64,000 nucleotides of DNA from Bacillus pumilus (GCF_024498355.1 NZ_CP101833.1:2585001-2649000), one strand, 5' to 3'. Positions 52,112-62,427 are shown, counted from the first letter of the stretch. Made by a program: numbers and translations. Notes: generated by a model from the letters alone, not told the origin.

Positions 52112-53014
52112 TTACAGCCACTTTTTCAAAAATCGTGTTGCTTCGTGACGCATAGCCGCTGTTTCAAAATGACCTGCATGAAGACCAACAAGCTGATACC
52201 GTTCTTTCAATGAAGCAGTTTGATAGGTTTGACTCAATACCTTTTGAATTCGCCCAACGCCTTCAGCAGGCGTGAGCTGATCGAGTTTTCCAACCAAGCT
52301 TAAATGAGGTCTTGGAAAAATCATTTCCTGGATATCCGCTGCTGTAAAATGCTTGGCTAAGCTCGGTACATAGTAGTAAAAGCCGTGCCGGTCTAAATTG
52401 TTCGTTTCAATCAATGTGTGATGATCTACCTGTGCGCAAAGATCGATACACACACTGACCCGCTCATCAAGCGCAGCCGTCCACCATGAAAGAAGACCAC
52501 CCATTGACATCCCAAAAACGGCTAACCGCTCTGGCAGCACATCGGACCGAGACAGCAAATAATCGATTGCACACATGCTTTCATACAGCATCATGCCCCA
52601 CATCACTTTTCCAGTTAAAAGCATTTCCTTGAAAATTTCACTTTCCGTTCTACCCCTTCTTTCACCAAAGCCTGCATGGTCAATTGCCAGCACACTATAT
52701 CCTTTTGACGTGAACTCTTTTGCGTATGAAGGTGCTTGCAAATAATGAGCACCCTTTAACAACTCGTCCTTCCCATCCATGTAATTCCCGCCATGAGAAT
52801 GTTGGAACAACACAACCGGTCTTTTTTTCACTGTATCCTTCGGCTTCACAAAATAAGCGGGCACTTCCTCTACGCCATGAATAGAGAGAATGAGTGTTTC
52901 GACTAAGTAAGATTCACGTTCTTCAATTTTTAACGTATAAGCCTCCACGCGATGGCGTTCTGGCATCTCTCCTAACAGACTGAGCAGTTGTTCACGTTTG
53001 CTTTCCTTTTCCAT
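52112..53014 (-). CDS. ytaP: YtaP, alpha/beta hydrolase (acetylesterase-like)
   Basis: 300 residues, no signal peptide. Nucleophile elbow FGMSMGG near 167-173, late HAGHFET near 279-285 with the catalytic His. Similar to dienelactone hydrolase/acetyl xylan esterase-type enzymes; deacetylation of imported pectin oligosaccharides is a plausible role. GAGGAG is 8 nt before the ATG; upstream of ytbQ in the same direction, probably co-transcribed. Confidence 0.87.
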   Translation of the reverse strand: MEKESKREQLLSLLGEMPERHRVEAYTLKIEERESYLVETLILSIHGVEEVPAYFVKPKDTVKKRPVVLFQHSHGGNYMDGKDELLKGAHYLQAPSYAKEFTSKGYSVLAIDHAGFGERRGRTESEIFKEMLLTGKVMWGMMLYESMCAIDYLLSRSDVLPERLAVFGMSMGGLLSWWTAALDERVSVCIDLCAQVDHHTLIETNNLDRHGFYYYVPSLAKHFTAADIQEMIFPRPHLSLVGKLDQLTPAEGVGRIQKVLSQTYQTASLKERYQLVGLHAGHFETAAMRHEATRFLKKWL

Positions 53015-53111
53015 TGACGTCACTCCTCATTTTCTTAATCAACTTTTAAAATACGAGATCAATAGGGGAATCACCTTGTTTTCGACAAAATTATGTCCCG
53101 GGAAATAACAA

Positions 53112-53139
53112 ACACCCACCGGTTTTTACCGATGGGTGT
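53112..53139 (-). terminator. leuS terminator
   Basis: ACACCCATCGGT-AAAA-ACCGGTGGGTGT stem, then TTTGTT on the minus strand. Confidence 0.85.
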
Positions 53140-53144
53140 AGTCA

Positions 53145-55559
53145 TTAGTTCGCAACAATATTGACAAGCTTACCAGGGACCGCAATCACTTTACGAATGG
53201 TTTTTCCTTGAAGCTGTTCTTTTACTCGTGCATCATTTTTTGCAAGTTCTTCTAACTGTTCCCTTGTTGCGTCAGCAGGAACGGTTAATTTTGCTTTCAC
53301 TTTACCATTTAGCTGTACGACAATTTCCACTTCATCGTCGACAAGCTTTGACTCGTCATATTGCGGCCATGCTTCATAAGAAATCGACCCTTCATGACCA
53401 AGTTTATTCCAAAGCTCTTCAGCTAAATGCGGTGCAATTGGAGAAAGAAGTTTCACAAAGCCTTCTGCATATTCTTTAGGCAGTGTATCAGCCTTGTAGG
53501 CATCATTGATAAACACCATTAATTGTGAAATTCCTGTATTGAAACGTAAGCCTTCATAATGATCTGTCACCTTCATCACTGTTTCATGATAGCTGCGTTC
53601 TAATGCGCCGCCGGATTGCTCCGTCACTTTGTCACTGATTGAGCCATCTTCATTTGTGAATAGACGCCATACACGGTCAAGGAAACGGCGAGCGCCATCA
53701 AGTCCTGTTTCAGACCAAGCGATTGACGCATCTAAAGGTCCCATGAACATTTCATAAAGTCTTAATGTATCCGCGCCATGAGATTCTACGATGTCATCTG
53801 GGTTGACTACGTTCCCTTTTGATTTACTCATTTTTTCATTATTCTCGCCAAGAATCATTCCTTGGTTGAACAATTTCATGAAAGGCTCTTTTGTTGGGAC
53901 AACACCGATATCATATAAGAATTTATGCCAGAAGCGCGCATATAAAAGATGCAGTACGGCATGTTCTGCGCCGCCAATATACACATCAACCGGAAGCCAT
54001 TTCTTTAGCTTTTCAGGAGATGCAAGCTCTTCCGTGTTATGTGGATCAATATAACGTAAGAAGTACCAGCAGCTGCCTGCCCATTGCGGCATTGTATTGG
54101 TTTCACGACGTCCTTTTTTACCTGTAACAGGATCTATAACCTCAACCCACTCTTTTATATTGGCTAAAGGTGATTCACCTGTTCCACTTGGCTTAATTTC
54201 AGTCGTCTTAGGCAAGATCAGTGGAAGCTCTTCCTCTGAAACAGCTGAAGATGTTCCGTCCTCCCAATGAATGATTGGAATTGGCTCACCCCAGTAACGC
54301 TGACGGCTGAATAGCCAGTCTCTTAAACGATACGTGACTTTCTTTTCACCTTTTTGATGTTCTTCAAGCCATGCAATGGCTTTTTCAATCGCTTCTTCTT
54401 TCCCTAAGCCATTTAAGAAGTCAGAGTTAATGTGTTTTCCATCACCTGTGTAAGCTTCTTTTTGAATGTCTCCGCCTTCTACAACCTCTTTGATTGGAAG
54501 TTCAAAGGTTTTAGCGAATTCATAGTCACGTTCATCGTGTGCAGGTACTGCCATAATCGCTCCCGTGCCATATGTAGCTAACACGTAATCCGCAATCCAG
54601 ATCGGCATCTTTTCCCCATTTAATGGATTGATGGCATACGCACCTGTAAAAATGCCCGTCTTCGTTTTCGCAAGATCTGTCCGCTCTAAATCACTCTTAG
54701 ATTGGATTTCTTTGATATATGCTTCAACTGCTTCTTTTTGAGCGGCAGATGTAATTTTCTCAACAAGTGCATGTTCTGGAGCAAGCACCGCATACGTTGC
54801 ACCAAATAGTGTATCAGGACGCGTTGTAAAAACGGTAAACTGTTCGTTATGTCCTTCTACTTCAAAGTGAACATGCGCACCTTCAGAACGTCCGATCCAA
54901 TTACGCTGCATATCTTTGATGCTTTCAGGCCAATCAATGTCTTCTAAATCTTCTAACAGCCTGTCCGCATATGCCGTAATTCTCAGCATCCATTGCTTCA
55001 TTGGACGTCTTTCAACAGGATGCCCTCCGCGTTCACTTTTTCCATCAATGACTTCTTCGTTTGCAAGGACCGTGCCGAGCGCTGGGCACCAGTTCACTGG
55101 TACTTCATCGATATACGCCAATCCTTTTTCATACAATTTCAAGAAAATCCATTGTGTCCATTTGTAATAATTAGGATCTGTCGTGTTGATTTCTCGATCC
55201 CAGTCATACGAAAATCCTAAAGATTGAATTTGGCGGCGGAAGTTATTGATGTTCTCTTCTGTAAAGACCGCCGGATCATTTCCTGTATCCAGTGCATACT
55301 GCTCCGCTGGAAGACCAAAGGCATCCCATCCCATTGGATGAAGAACATCATATCCCTGCATACGTTTCATACGTGATAAAATATCCGTTGCTGTGTAGCC
55401 CTCAGGATGCCCAACATGAAGCCCTGCTCCTGATGGATATGGAAACATATCAAGCGCATAAAACTTTGGTTTACCTTCCGAGTCAGATGTGGCGAATGTT
55501 TTATGTGTCAGCCAATAATCCTGCCACTTCTTTTCAATTTCCCGATGCTGAAAACTCAA
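53145..55559 (-). CDS. leuS: Leucyl-tRNA synthetase
   Basis: 804 residues, full bacterial length. HIGH motif [16 protein letters not shown] near 40-55, editing (CP1) domain with [12 protein letters not shown] near 245-256, [10 protein letters not shown] near 577-586. It charges tRNA-Leu. The start is TTG: AAAGGAGG precedes it by 8 nt and [12 protein letters not shown] is the family N-terminus. Controlled by a T-box leader. Confidence 0.97.
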   Translation of the reverse strand: MSFQHREIEKKWQDYWLTHKTFATSDSEGKPKFYALDMFPYPSGAGLHVGHPEGYTATDILSRMKRMQGYDVLHPMGWDAFGLPAEQYALDTGNDPAVFTEENINNFRRQIQSLGFSYDWDREINTTDPNYYKWTQWIFLKLYEKGLAYIDEVPVNWCPALGTVLANEEVIDGKSERGGHPVERRPMKQWMLRITAYADRLLEDLEDIDWPESIKDMQRNWIGRSEGAHVHFEVEGHNEQFTVFTTRPDTLFGATYAVLAPEHALVEKITSAAQKEAVEAYIKEIQSKSDLERTDLAKTKTGIFTGAYAINPLNGEKMPIWIADYVLATYGTGAIMAVPAHDERDYEFAKTFELPIKEVVEGGDIQKEAYTGDGKHINSDFLNGLGKEEAIEKAIAWLEEHQKGEKKVTYRLRDWLFSRQRYWGEPIPIIHWEDGTSSAVSEEELPLILPKTTEIKPSGTGESPLANIKEWVEVIDPVTGKKGRRETNTMPQWAGSCWYFLRYIDPHNTEELASPEKLKKWLPVDVYIGGAEHAVLHLLYARFWHKFLYDIGVVPTKEPFMKLFNQGMILGENNEKMSKSKGNVVNPDDIVESHGADTLRLYEMFMGPLDASIAWSETGLDGARRFLDRVWRLFTNEDGSISDKVTEQSGGALERSYHETVMKVTDHYEGLRFNTGISQLMVFINDAYKADTLPKEYAEGFVKLLSPIAPHLAEELWNKLGHEGSISYEAWPQYDESKLVDDEVEIVVQLNGKVKAKLTVPADATREQLEELAKNDARVKEQLQGKTIRKVIAVPGKLVNIVAN

Positions 55560-55639
55560 TATGAAAACCTCCTTTAAATATGTACGGCTTTATCTGCTCA
55601 GATGACCACTGCAAGAATTCAGATTTTTCTAAAATCAAC

Positions 55640-55894
55640 AAAAAACCCTCATCCCTGGAAAGGGACGAGAGATTTTTTGGTTCCCGCGGTACCACCCTTG
55701 TTAGCGTAACTTGCTGTTCCTACGCTCGCTTAATATCTTTAACGCAGACATGCGACAGAAGCTTTAACACAACTGCAACTCTGAGGCGAGTTCAGAAGCA
55801 GATTTGATTGACTTTCACCAGCCGTCAATTCTCTAAAGACAAATACTGCTTTCCTACTACTCCTCTTCACTGTTCTTATCGTAACCGTCATCTA
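55640..55894 (-). promoter_or_regulatory. T-box leader of leuS
   Basis: Minus-strand T-box GGTGGTACCGCGG at 55684-55696, terminator CTCTCGTCCCT-loop-AGGGATGAGGG with TTTTTT (55639-55671), stem I apex GACGGCTGGTGAAAGTC, and a CUC triplet in CTGAACTCGCC that fits a leucine specifier. Confidence 0.92.
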
Positions 55895-55900
55895 AGTAGT

Positions 55901-55929
55901 ATTTTATAGAATTATGATCATAAGTGCAA
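55901..55929 (-). promoter_or_regulatory. Sigma-A promoter of leuS
   Basis: Minus-strand TTGCAC, 17 bp, TAAAAT; start near 55894 at the beginning of the T-box leader. Confidence 0.7.
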
Positions 55930-55982
55930 GCAGGTTTGTATACAATGGGAATGTACCCTAGACTAGGGTAAAGTAGAGGATA

Positions 55983-56306
55983 TTATTCGTGTGGAGATCG
56001 GTTATGACGGTTGGAGTCTGCATCCTGTGAACGCTGTTCTCTCACAAAATCGAAGCTTCGCAGAACTGCTTCTCCTCCGTAACCTGAAATAATTGATAAG
56101 ATGACCAAGTGCAGACTAGAATCGGGATTTGAGGATAAGACAAGCAGTGTAGCGGCAATCATCCCAACGAGCCAATCTTCAATAAACCCTAGGTAAATAA
56201 ACTTTTTTGTCATTCTGGGCTTCTCTAGCCTGCCTTTTTTCTTTACGTGACCGAGAATCCCCATGACCCCTCCAATGGCGCAAGCAATAATGACTTGTTG
56301 CAGCAT
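55983..56306 (-). CDS. ytvB: YtvB, DUF1360-type small membrane protein
   Basis: 107 residues, three hydrophobic segments (about 2-18, 38-60, 70-85) and a polar C-terminus. Conserved next to ytvA in Bacillus; function unknown. ATG 56306 is chosen because AAGGTG has proper spacing and MLQQVIIACAIGGVMGILGH matches relatives; the frame extends 31 codons upstream without support. Confidence 0.82.
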   Translation of the reverse strand: MLQQVIIACAIGGVMGILGHVKKKGRLEKPRMTKKFIYLGFIEDWLVGMIAATLLVLSSNPDSSLHLVILSIISGYGGEAVLRSFDFVREQRSQDADSNRHNRSPHE

Positions 56307-56606
56307 TTTCATCACCTTCCTAAAGCCCTTAGAATAGTAAAGCGACTTCAGGCTGTCCAGCCCCCTGTAATGCCATTCTGCTGTTCCGTCATAATCCATG
56401 TAAAAGGTCTATTCTCTCTAACGAAGAAAAAAAGCTTGTTTCTTCCATTATATGTGAATGACCCAAAAACAATCTTGATGCATTGGAATCATTTTTGCCT
56501 GATCCATATTAACTATTTTTGTCATTTTATGAATGATGAGCAATTGATTCCTTTTTTTTCTAAAGAAAAGTCTCCTTACTTATTCTATTCTAATGGAGGA
56601 CAAACT

Positions 56607-56690
56607 ATGATGACAAATTTAACAAAGCGTTTGCAATCATTGAAACAGAACATATGTTATGTTACGTTTATAAAGAATTATTTTGGTTGA
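56607..56690 (+). CDS. Candidate 27-residue small ORF upstream of ytvA
   Basis: TGGAGGA lies 7 nt before ATG 56607, and the frame encodes a basic peptide beginning [14 protein letters not shown] and ending in IKNYFG. It ends 47 bp before ytvA. No family recognised. The strong ribosome-binding site is the main support; it could be a leader peptide or a small protein. The remaining ytvB-ytvA gap shows nothing else. Confidence 0.4.
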   Translation: MMTNLTKRLQSLKQNICYVTFIKNYFG

Positions 56691-56737
56691 AAAGAAACCA
56701 TTTTAAATGTCTGATAGCAGCAGCAAAGGAGGGTAAT

Positions 56738-57541
56738 ATGGTCAGCACGAACAGCTTCGGCTTGCAAAAACAGCAGGAACTCATAAAAAAAGCGCTAGAT
56801 CATGCGCGAATTGGTGTTATCATTACAGACCCTTCTTTAGAGGATAACCCTATCGTTTATGTGAATCATGGCTTTACACAAATGACTGGATACAAACCAG
56901 ATGAGATTCTTGGGCGTAATTGTCGATTCCTCCAAGGAAAAGACACAGATCAAGAACAGCTTGATTTAATACGTCATGGAATACAGAATAAAACACCTAT
57001 TACCACACAGCTAAAAAATTATAAAAAAGACGGCACTTTTTTTTGGAATGAACTCAATATAGATCCTCTATACATTGAACAAGATGACAAAACATTTTTC
57101 ATTGGCTTTCAAAAGGATATTACGAAACAGAAAGAATATGAACAGCTCCTAGAAGATTCCTTACAGGAAGTCACCTCTCTTTCGACGCCAATCGTCCCAA
57201 TCAAAAATGGTGTATCTGCTCTACCACTCATTGGAAAACTATCTGAAGAACGCTTTGATGCCATTGTTGCGAAGTTAACTTGTATATTAGATGATTCAAA
57301 GGATGATTATTTAATTGTCGATCTTTCTGGCTTAATCGATCTCGATGATTCCGTTGCAGGACGCATTTTCAAGCTGCATCATCTTCTCAGTTTAACTGGA
57401 ACCGAACTGATCATCACAGGGATCAAACCACAGCTTGCGATGAAAATGAAAGACTTGGATACAGATTTCCAACATACCATCACATATTTGACGGTAAAAG
57501 AAGCTATTAAAGGATTGCAATTAGCTGAAAACCCTGTGTAA
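56738..57541 (+). CDS. ytvA: Blue-light photoreceptor YtvA (LOV-STAS)
   Basis: 267 residues. N-terminal LOV/PAS domain with the FMN-adduct cysteine in GRNCRFLQG (near 62-70), J-alpha linker, and C-terminal STAS domain (about 150-260; [17 protein letters not shown]). It sits in the stressosome and raises sigma-B activity in blue light. AAGGAGGGT precedes the ATG; the frame runs 28 codons upstream without support. Its last codons and terminator are duplicated beyond repeat copy 3. Confidence 0.95.
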   Translation: MVSTNSFGLQKQQELIKKALDHARIGVIITDPSLEDNPIVYVNHGFTQMTGYKPDEILGRNCRFLQGKDTDQEQLDLIRHGIQNKTPITTQLKNYKKDGTFFWNELNIDPLYIEQDDKTFFIGFQKDITKQKEYEQLLEDSLQEVTSLSTPIVPIKNGVSALPLIGKLSEERFDAIVAKLTCILDDSKDDYLIVDLSGLIDLDDSVAGRIFKLHHLLSLTGTELIITGIKPQLAMKMKDLDTDFQHTITYLTVKEAIKGLQLAENPV

Positions 57542-57702
57542 ACAGGGTTTTTAACATATAGACAAAGGGCTAAAATGATGCTTATTTTAGCCCTTTGTCT
57601 TTTTTTAGCGTGATTTGAAAACCTTTGAAGTCTAGGAAGATCGAGCACTGAAGCGGAGCGAATGTGAGGGTTTGTCTTCACGCTGAAAACCCTGTGTAAC
57701 AG
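57524..57702 (+). repeat. Dispersed structured repeat, copy 3, with flanking duplication
   Basis: Element 57546-57681. Perfect 16-bp hairpin GACAAAGGGCTAAAAT / ATTTTAGCCCTTTGTC (57561-57599) with T-run, then the core, which lacks about 41 bp present in the other copies between two CGAAT repeats. A 22-bp segment of the ytvA end and terminator (GCTGAAAACCCTG TGTAAACAG, 57524-57545) recurs after the element with one A fewer (57682-57702). Confidence 0.85.
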
Positions 57703-57779
57703 TTTTTTATTTGAATCACTCTACAAAATGGAAAAATGAGGTATGATAAGTGTAAATAGAGATTTAGGGGGGCTGCTAG

Positions 57780-58481
57780 ATGATCTTTTTACTCATCATA
57801 GGTCTTTTATGCTTTTGTTTCGCCATAGGATATGCCGCTAATTTCTTCTTATTCAAACACCAGAACCAAAGGATTTTTTCAAAGGGACTCTTTTATCCTT
57901 TTTTGATCATTGGTCTCGTTTTCTCCATCATGTCGTTACCGTTTGTGGCCGTAGATGCTCCTAAGGCACAAACAGATTCAACTTCCGAACAGCTGTTAAA
58001 GGATCAAAAACAATTAGCATCTGAAAATTCTCGCCTGAAGGAAGACAAAGAGGCGCTTACATCCTCATTAGAAGACGCGACAAAAGAAAAAGAAAAACTG
58101 TCAAAAAAGCTAGAAAACATCACCTCAGAAAAAGAAACAGTCAAACAGCAAGAGAAGACCATTCAAGAGCTTGAAGAGAAAATAGACAAGCTGACCTCTA
58201 GCAACGAAACACTCAAAAAAGAAAACAAGAAAAAAAATAATGAAACTCAATCCTCAACCGTCCAGCGCTCCGCTCCTAAGGATGAGGGAACGAATACGGG
58301 CGGGCATGAGTCACAAAAGGAAACAAAAAAAGAATCGGCCGCCTGTAACATCAAAGGGAGTGTGAATGGCATTTATCATACACCGAGCAGCAGATACTAC
58401 TCACGAACAAAAAATGTAACCGAACTGTTCTGCTCCGTAGAAGAGGCAGAGCGAGCAGGGTACAGGGCACCTAAGCAATAG
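57780..58481 (+). CDS. yttA: YttA-like membrane coiled-coil protein with C-terminal small domain
   Basis: 233 residues. Two membrane helices (about 2-24 and 39-58), a long Lys/Glu coiled coil (about 72-150), a low-complexity linker, and a C-terminal module (about 188-233; [41 protein letters not shown]) like those ending secreted Bacillus nucleases. Two cysteines lie in this module. Assigned to yttA by its place between ytvA and ytrF; yttB, present there in B. subtilis, is missing. GGGGGG is 7 nt before the ATG. Confidence 0.75.
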   Translation: MIFLLIIGLLCFCFAIGYAANFFLFKHQNQRIFSKGLFYPFLIIGLVFSIMSLPFVAVDAPKAQTDSTSEQLLKDQKQLASENSRLKEDKEALTSSLEDATKEKEKLSKKLENITSEKETVKQQEKTIQELEEKIDKLTSSNETLKKENKKKNNETQSSTVQRSAPKDEGTNTGGHESQKETKKESAACNIKGSVNGIYHTPSSRYYSRTKNVTELFCSVEEAERAGYRAPKQ

Positions 58482-58499
58482 CTATGCTTCACGATCAAA

Positions 58500-58533
58500 A
58501 ACCTCCTGTCAGCCCGCTAGGGAACAGGAGGTT
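58500..58533. terminator. Bidirectional terminator between yttA and ytrF
   Basis: AACCTCCTGT ... ACAGGAGGTT with T-run on the plus side and A-tract on the other; 4 bp from the ytrF stop. Confidence 0.85.
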
Positions 58534-58537
58534 CTTT

Positions 58538-59848
58538 TTAAATTTCTCTTCTTAATGCGGTTAATACATTCGTTTTCGTTGCCTTACGTGCTGGGTTGAG
58601 TCCAGATATAATCGCTACCCCTGCGCTAATCACTGTCGCTGTGATCACAAGACTTAGCGGAATATAGGAGAAGGTAATTGAGAATTGATCACTTGACCCT
58701 CCCTCAGACATGGAAGACAAAATGGATGGAATAATTAAATTGACGGCAAAACTAATGATATACGAGATGATAATACCGATGATCGATCCAATCACCCCAA
58801 TATAAGCACTTTCCATGAGAAACATTCGCTTGATAATGGATGGATTCGCGCCAATGGCTTTCATAATACCAATCTCTTGTGTTCGCTCTGTTACCGCCAT
58901 TGTCATCGTATTGAAAATACCAATTGCAGAAATAATGACCGCAATACATCCGACAAAAATGAGTCCAATTTTGAAGACCGTAAAGAACATATCCATTCCT
59001 TCGAGCTGGTTCGTCACAGAGATGACTTGGTAGCCCTCATCTGTCAGCTTATTCGTGAGCGCACCGACATTGTCGAATTTGTCTGCATAGACAGAGGTCA
59101 TTTTGTCGACATTGCCGGCTTCAGGAGACATATCCAGCATTTGACCAAATTCTTTTTCATAAGCATTCGGAATGAGAATTCTATGATCCTGCTGCCACTC
59201 CAAATTCGGCTTTTTCATTACGCCTACTACACGGAAATCAAATGTTTTTTCTTTGACGACTTCATTTTCTTCATTTAGTTTTGGCACCTTGATTTGAATG
59301 ACTTTATTTACAATATCCTTCGTATAGCCCTTTGGCTCTTTCGGTGATTCTTCACCATTTGACGTCTGATTTACTTCTTTTTCATAGTCTTTGCGTTCTT
59401 TTTCCGTCCACAGTTGTTCTGCCATATGATACCCGACCACAATTTCGTTCGCTGATGTTGGGACTTTTCCTCTGTCTAGCTCAAGCCCTGCTTCTTTTTC
59501 TTCCTTCATATCCGTCAGAGCAACCTGCGTTTCACTTGAGCGGTCATCGAGCTCAACATTTAACAATGGATTGAGAGACGTTCTTGAGACAACAGATTTC
59601 ACATGATCATATTTCTTTAAATCATCAACCTTGACGTCTCCTTTTTCTTTACCTAACACTTTAATTTCTGTGATTATTTGCTGCTTCATGATTTCATCTT
59701 GAGCCGATTTTTGCAGACCAAAACCGACAGACGCTAGAACGATTAAGAAAGAGCATGCCATTGTGGTCGCAAGAATGGTCATAAACACACGCAATCTATT
59801 TTTCTTCATGTTTCTTCTAATGAATTTGACCTGATCTCTAAATTTCAA
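58538..59848 (-). CDS. ytrF: ABC transporter permease YtrF (MacB/FtsX type)
   Basis: 436 residues. One N-terminal helix (about 18-40), a large extracytoplasmic domain (about 45-285), then three helices, the MacB-FtsX topology. Partner of the ATPase YtrE. The operon responds to cell-wall antibiotics and affects acetoin use, competence and wall thickness in B. subtilis; substrate unknown. It overlaps ytrE by 11 bp. Confidence 0.93.
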   Translation of the reverse strand: MKFRDQVKFIRRNMKKNRLRVFMTILATTMACSFLIVLASVGFGLQKSAQDEIMKQQIITEIKVLGKEKGDVKVDDLKKYDHVKSVVSRTSLNPLLNVELDDRSSETQVALTDMKEEKEAGLELDRGKVPTSANEIVVGYHMAEQLWTEKERKDYEKEVNQTSNGEESPKEPKGYTKDIVNKVIQIKVPKLNEENEVVKEKTFDFRVVGVMKKPNLEWQQDHRILIPNAYEKEFGQMLDMSPEAGNVDKMTSVYADKFDNVGALTNKLTDEGYQVISVTNQLEGMDMFFTVFKIGLIFVGCIAVIISAIGIFNTMTMAVTERTQEIGIMKAIGANPSIIKRMFLMESAYIGVIGSIIGIIISYIISFAVNLIIPSILSSMSEGGSSDQFSITFSYIPLSLVITATVISAGVAIISGLNPARKATKTNVLTALRREI

Positions 59849-60536
59849 TGGACTGTTCCCCTTTCTTTAATACACCATCATGAAGCTGGAACGTTGTGTC
59901 TGCGATTGAAGCGACTTCATCGTCATGTGTAATGATGACAAATGTAATTCCTTTTTCACGATTGAGCTGTTGGATAAAGGCTAGAATTTCTCCTTCGGTT
60001 TCTGAATCCAAACTGCCTGTTGGTTCATCGGCTAAAATAATAGATGGATTTAAAATCAAAGCTCTTGCAATACTCACACGCTGCTGCTGTCCACCTGACA
60101 GCTCATTTGGATAATGCCCTGCATGATGCTCAAGGCCTACTCGTTTGAGCATTTCTTTTACTTTCACCTTACGTTCAGAAGGCTTCACACCTTTTAAAGT
60201 GAGCGGAAGTTCAACATTCTCAAACGTTGTTAAGCTCCCGATCAATTGAAAGCTTTGAAAGATAAAGCCAAAATGATCTAAACGAAAGTCCGCCCATTCT
60301 TTTTCATTAAAGCCAGTCACATTGGTTCCATCGATGACAATTTGTCCGCTCGTTGGCGTAATATATCCTGAAATTAAATTTAATAAGGTAGATTTCCCCG
60401 AGCCACTTCGTCCGACGATACAAGCAATGTCGCCTCTTTTGATGGATAGGTCAATGCCTTTGAGCACAGGAATTTCGTTTTCTCTGCCCTTCTTACCAAT
60501 TTTAAACATATGATCTAACGCTTGAATCTGAATCAT
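59838..60536 (-). CDS. ytrE: ABC transporter ATPase YtrE
   Basis: 232 residues. Walker A GRSGSGKSTLL near 42-52, signature LSGGQQQR near 145-152, Walker B IILADEPTGSLD near 165-176. LolD/MacB-type ATPase that works with YtrF. Confidence 0.94.
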   Translation of the reverse strand: MIQIQALDHMFKIGKKGRENEIPVLKGIDLSIKRGDIACIVGRSGSGKSTLLNLISGYITPTSGQIVIDGTNVTGFNEKEWADFRLDHFGFIFQSFQLIGSLTTFENVELPLTLKGVKPSERKVKVKEMLKRVGLEHHAGHYPNELSGGQQQRVSIARALILNPSIILADEPTGSLDSETEGEILAFIQQLNREKGITFVIITHDDEVASIADTTFQLHDGVLKKGEQSIEI

Positions 60537-60559
60537 CTCTACTCCCCTACTCTCTCTGT

Positions 60560-61555
60560 TTATCTTTTTCGATATATCAAGAAATAACTTGTCAGTGCGC
60601 CTACAGCTCCACCGATTAACATGCCAGCGATATAACCAAACATTGAATTATCTGACGAAAATCCAACCCAGCCAAACCCTAGAACACCAAAGACAATCAC
60701 CATAATTTGAATCGGTCTATCCATTTTTGAGTAAAGAAAGAAGCGGCCATTTCGTTCAATTGGGTGTTTCATAAAACTAAACAGACCAATGAGATAAAAT
60801 ACAATCATCATAACAATTGGCACGATGAATTCTTCACTAGTGAACCAAATTGGATAATCACTTGGATCTCGATATTGAAAACGGTCAGTTATATAAGTAA
60901 TTGGAGAGATTGGCATAATAAAGTGGTCAAAGCTTTCATCAACCCAATTTCTATTTGTTTTCAAAATAAAGTCTAAATGATACATCGGAAGCGCAATTAA
61001 TAAATAGGGTAAAATAGTTGTACTGAACGTGACAATTGCTTGACTAATCGCGCTTCCTGTTAAAGTACCTGCTGCGAAACACAAACTATAAATCATCAAG
61101 GACGAAACAAGTGCAATGAAATACCCGCTATTAAACCCGAATGTCTCCTTTGGTTGGATGCCTAATATGAGAAAGTAAGTTAAGACATATGAGAATATAT
61201 GAATGAACGCGATAATCCCGGCACCCAGAAAAAACTTTGTATGATAGATGGTACTTCTGCTAAACGGCAAGGATAAAGTGAAATCCATTTGTCCTTTATT
61301 TCTTTCATATCCCAGCTGAATAATCGCAAAAAACAAACCCATCGTCCAGGAAAGGGTTATAAAAATGTCTGAACCAAAATCATAGTAAAAATAATTATCT
61401 ACTGTTGTACACGTCGGATCATTTAAACAAGTATGAAAGGATGAGTATCCCATTAAAAAGGATAAGGGCGTCGCAAACACTGCAACAAGCATCACTAAAA
61501 TAAATGTCAGCTCTGATTGCTTCCATTCCTTAAATAATAATTGCCGCTTTACCAT
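60560..61555 (-). CDS. ytrC: ABC transporter membrane subunit YtrC/YtrD
   Basis: 331 residues, about eight membrane segments. B. subtilis has two similar proteins, YtrC (328) and YtrD (325), side by side; only one is present here. It pairs with YtrB, whose gene overlaps it by 7 bp. Whether it is the YtrC or YtrD lineage cannot be decided by eye. Confidence 0.85.
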   Translation of the reverse strand: MVKRQLLFKEWKQSELTFILVMLVAVFATPLSFLMGYSSFHTCLNDPTCTTVDNYFYYDFGSDIFITLSWTMGLFFAIIQLGYERNKGQMDFTLSLPFSRSTIYHTKFFLGAGIIAFIHIFSYVLTYFLILGIQPKETFGFNSGYFIALVSSLMIYSLCFAAGTLTGSAISQAIVTFSTTILPYLLIALPMYHLDFILKTNRNWVDESFDHFIMPISPITYITDRFQYRDPSDYPIWFTSEEFIVPIVMMIVFYLIGLFSFMKHPIERNGRFFLYSKMDRPIQIMVIVFGVLGFGWVGFSSDNSMFGYIAGMLIGGAVGALTSYFLIYRKR

Positions 61556-62427
61556 CTGCGTTTCCCTCCAAACTTCGCAATGAATACTTCTTCTAAATTC
61601 ACAGGCAATTCATGCCATACTTTTGGCTGTAATGATTTCAAATACTCTTTTGCCTCTACATCTGTTTTGAGCACAAGCGCTGTATAGAAAACACCTGCTT
61701 GATCTAAAATGGAGACGCCTTTTTTTCTAATACTTAAATTCATATCTTCTTCAAATGCCATTTGGATTTTGACATAGTCATTCTTTAATTCATCTAAATC
61801 CATGACACTTGTGAGTTGATTGCCTTCTAAAAATCCAATTCGATTACACATACGCTCAATATCCTCTAAGCGGTGAGAGGTAATTAAAATCGTCGTTTGT
61901 CGTTCTGCCACCTCATCAATCATCAGCTGAAGAACGTCGTTTCTAGTGACCGCATCAATCCCATCTGTCGGCTCATCTAACAAAATGACCGCTGGTTTGA
62001 TGGCAAAGCTTAAAATTAATGACAGCTGTTTCTTTAAACCTGTCGACAATTCACGATATTTCACTTTTTCCGGAATCTCATAACGGTTCACCAGCTCATT
62101 GGCATATGTCACGTCAAACTTCGGATAAATTTGCTTTAACAGCTGTACTAGCTGTCCGTAATTGTACCTGTCAAAGTAAGGGTTCACGACCGGCATATAT
62201 ACAATATTTTGCTTGACTAAGGGATGTTCTTTCACCAGTACGTCTTTAAAATAAATCTCTCCTTCATCCGGAAGAAGAATTTGCTGAATCAATCTGAGAA
62301 GTGTTGTTTTTCCTGAGCCATTCCGGCCAAGCAGACCGAAGATCTCTCCTTCGCCTATCTTGAAGGAAACATCACTGAGTACTTCGCGGCCATTTAATTT
62401 CTTCGATACATTTCTGACCTCAATCAA
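61549..62427 (-). CDS. ytrB: ABC transporter ATPase YtrB
   Basis: 292 residues. Walker A GRNGSGKTTLL near 34-44, signature LSTGLKKQ near 127-134, Walker B VILLDEPTDGID near 147-158, then a C-terminal regulatory stretch. Works with the YtrC-type membrane protein. Overlaps ytrA by 8 bp. Confidence 0.94.
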   Translation of the reverse strand: MIEVRNVSKKLNGREVLSDVSFKIGEGEIFGLLGRNGSGKTTLLRLIQQILLPDEGEIYFKDVLVKEHPLVKQNIVYMPVVNPYFDRYNYGQLVQLLKQIYPKFDVTYANELVNRYEIPEKVKYRELSTGLKKQLSLILSFAIKPAVILLDEPTDGIDAVTRNDVLQLMIDEVAERQTTILITSHRLEDIERMCNRIGFLEGNQLTSVMDLDELKNDYVKIQMAFEEDMNLSIRKKGVSILDQAGVFYTALVLKTDVEAKEYLKSLQPKVWHELPVNLEEVFIAKFGGKRRW

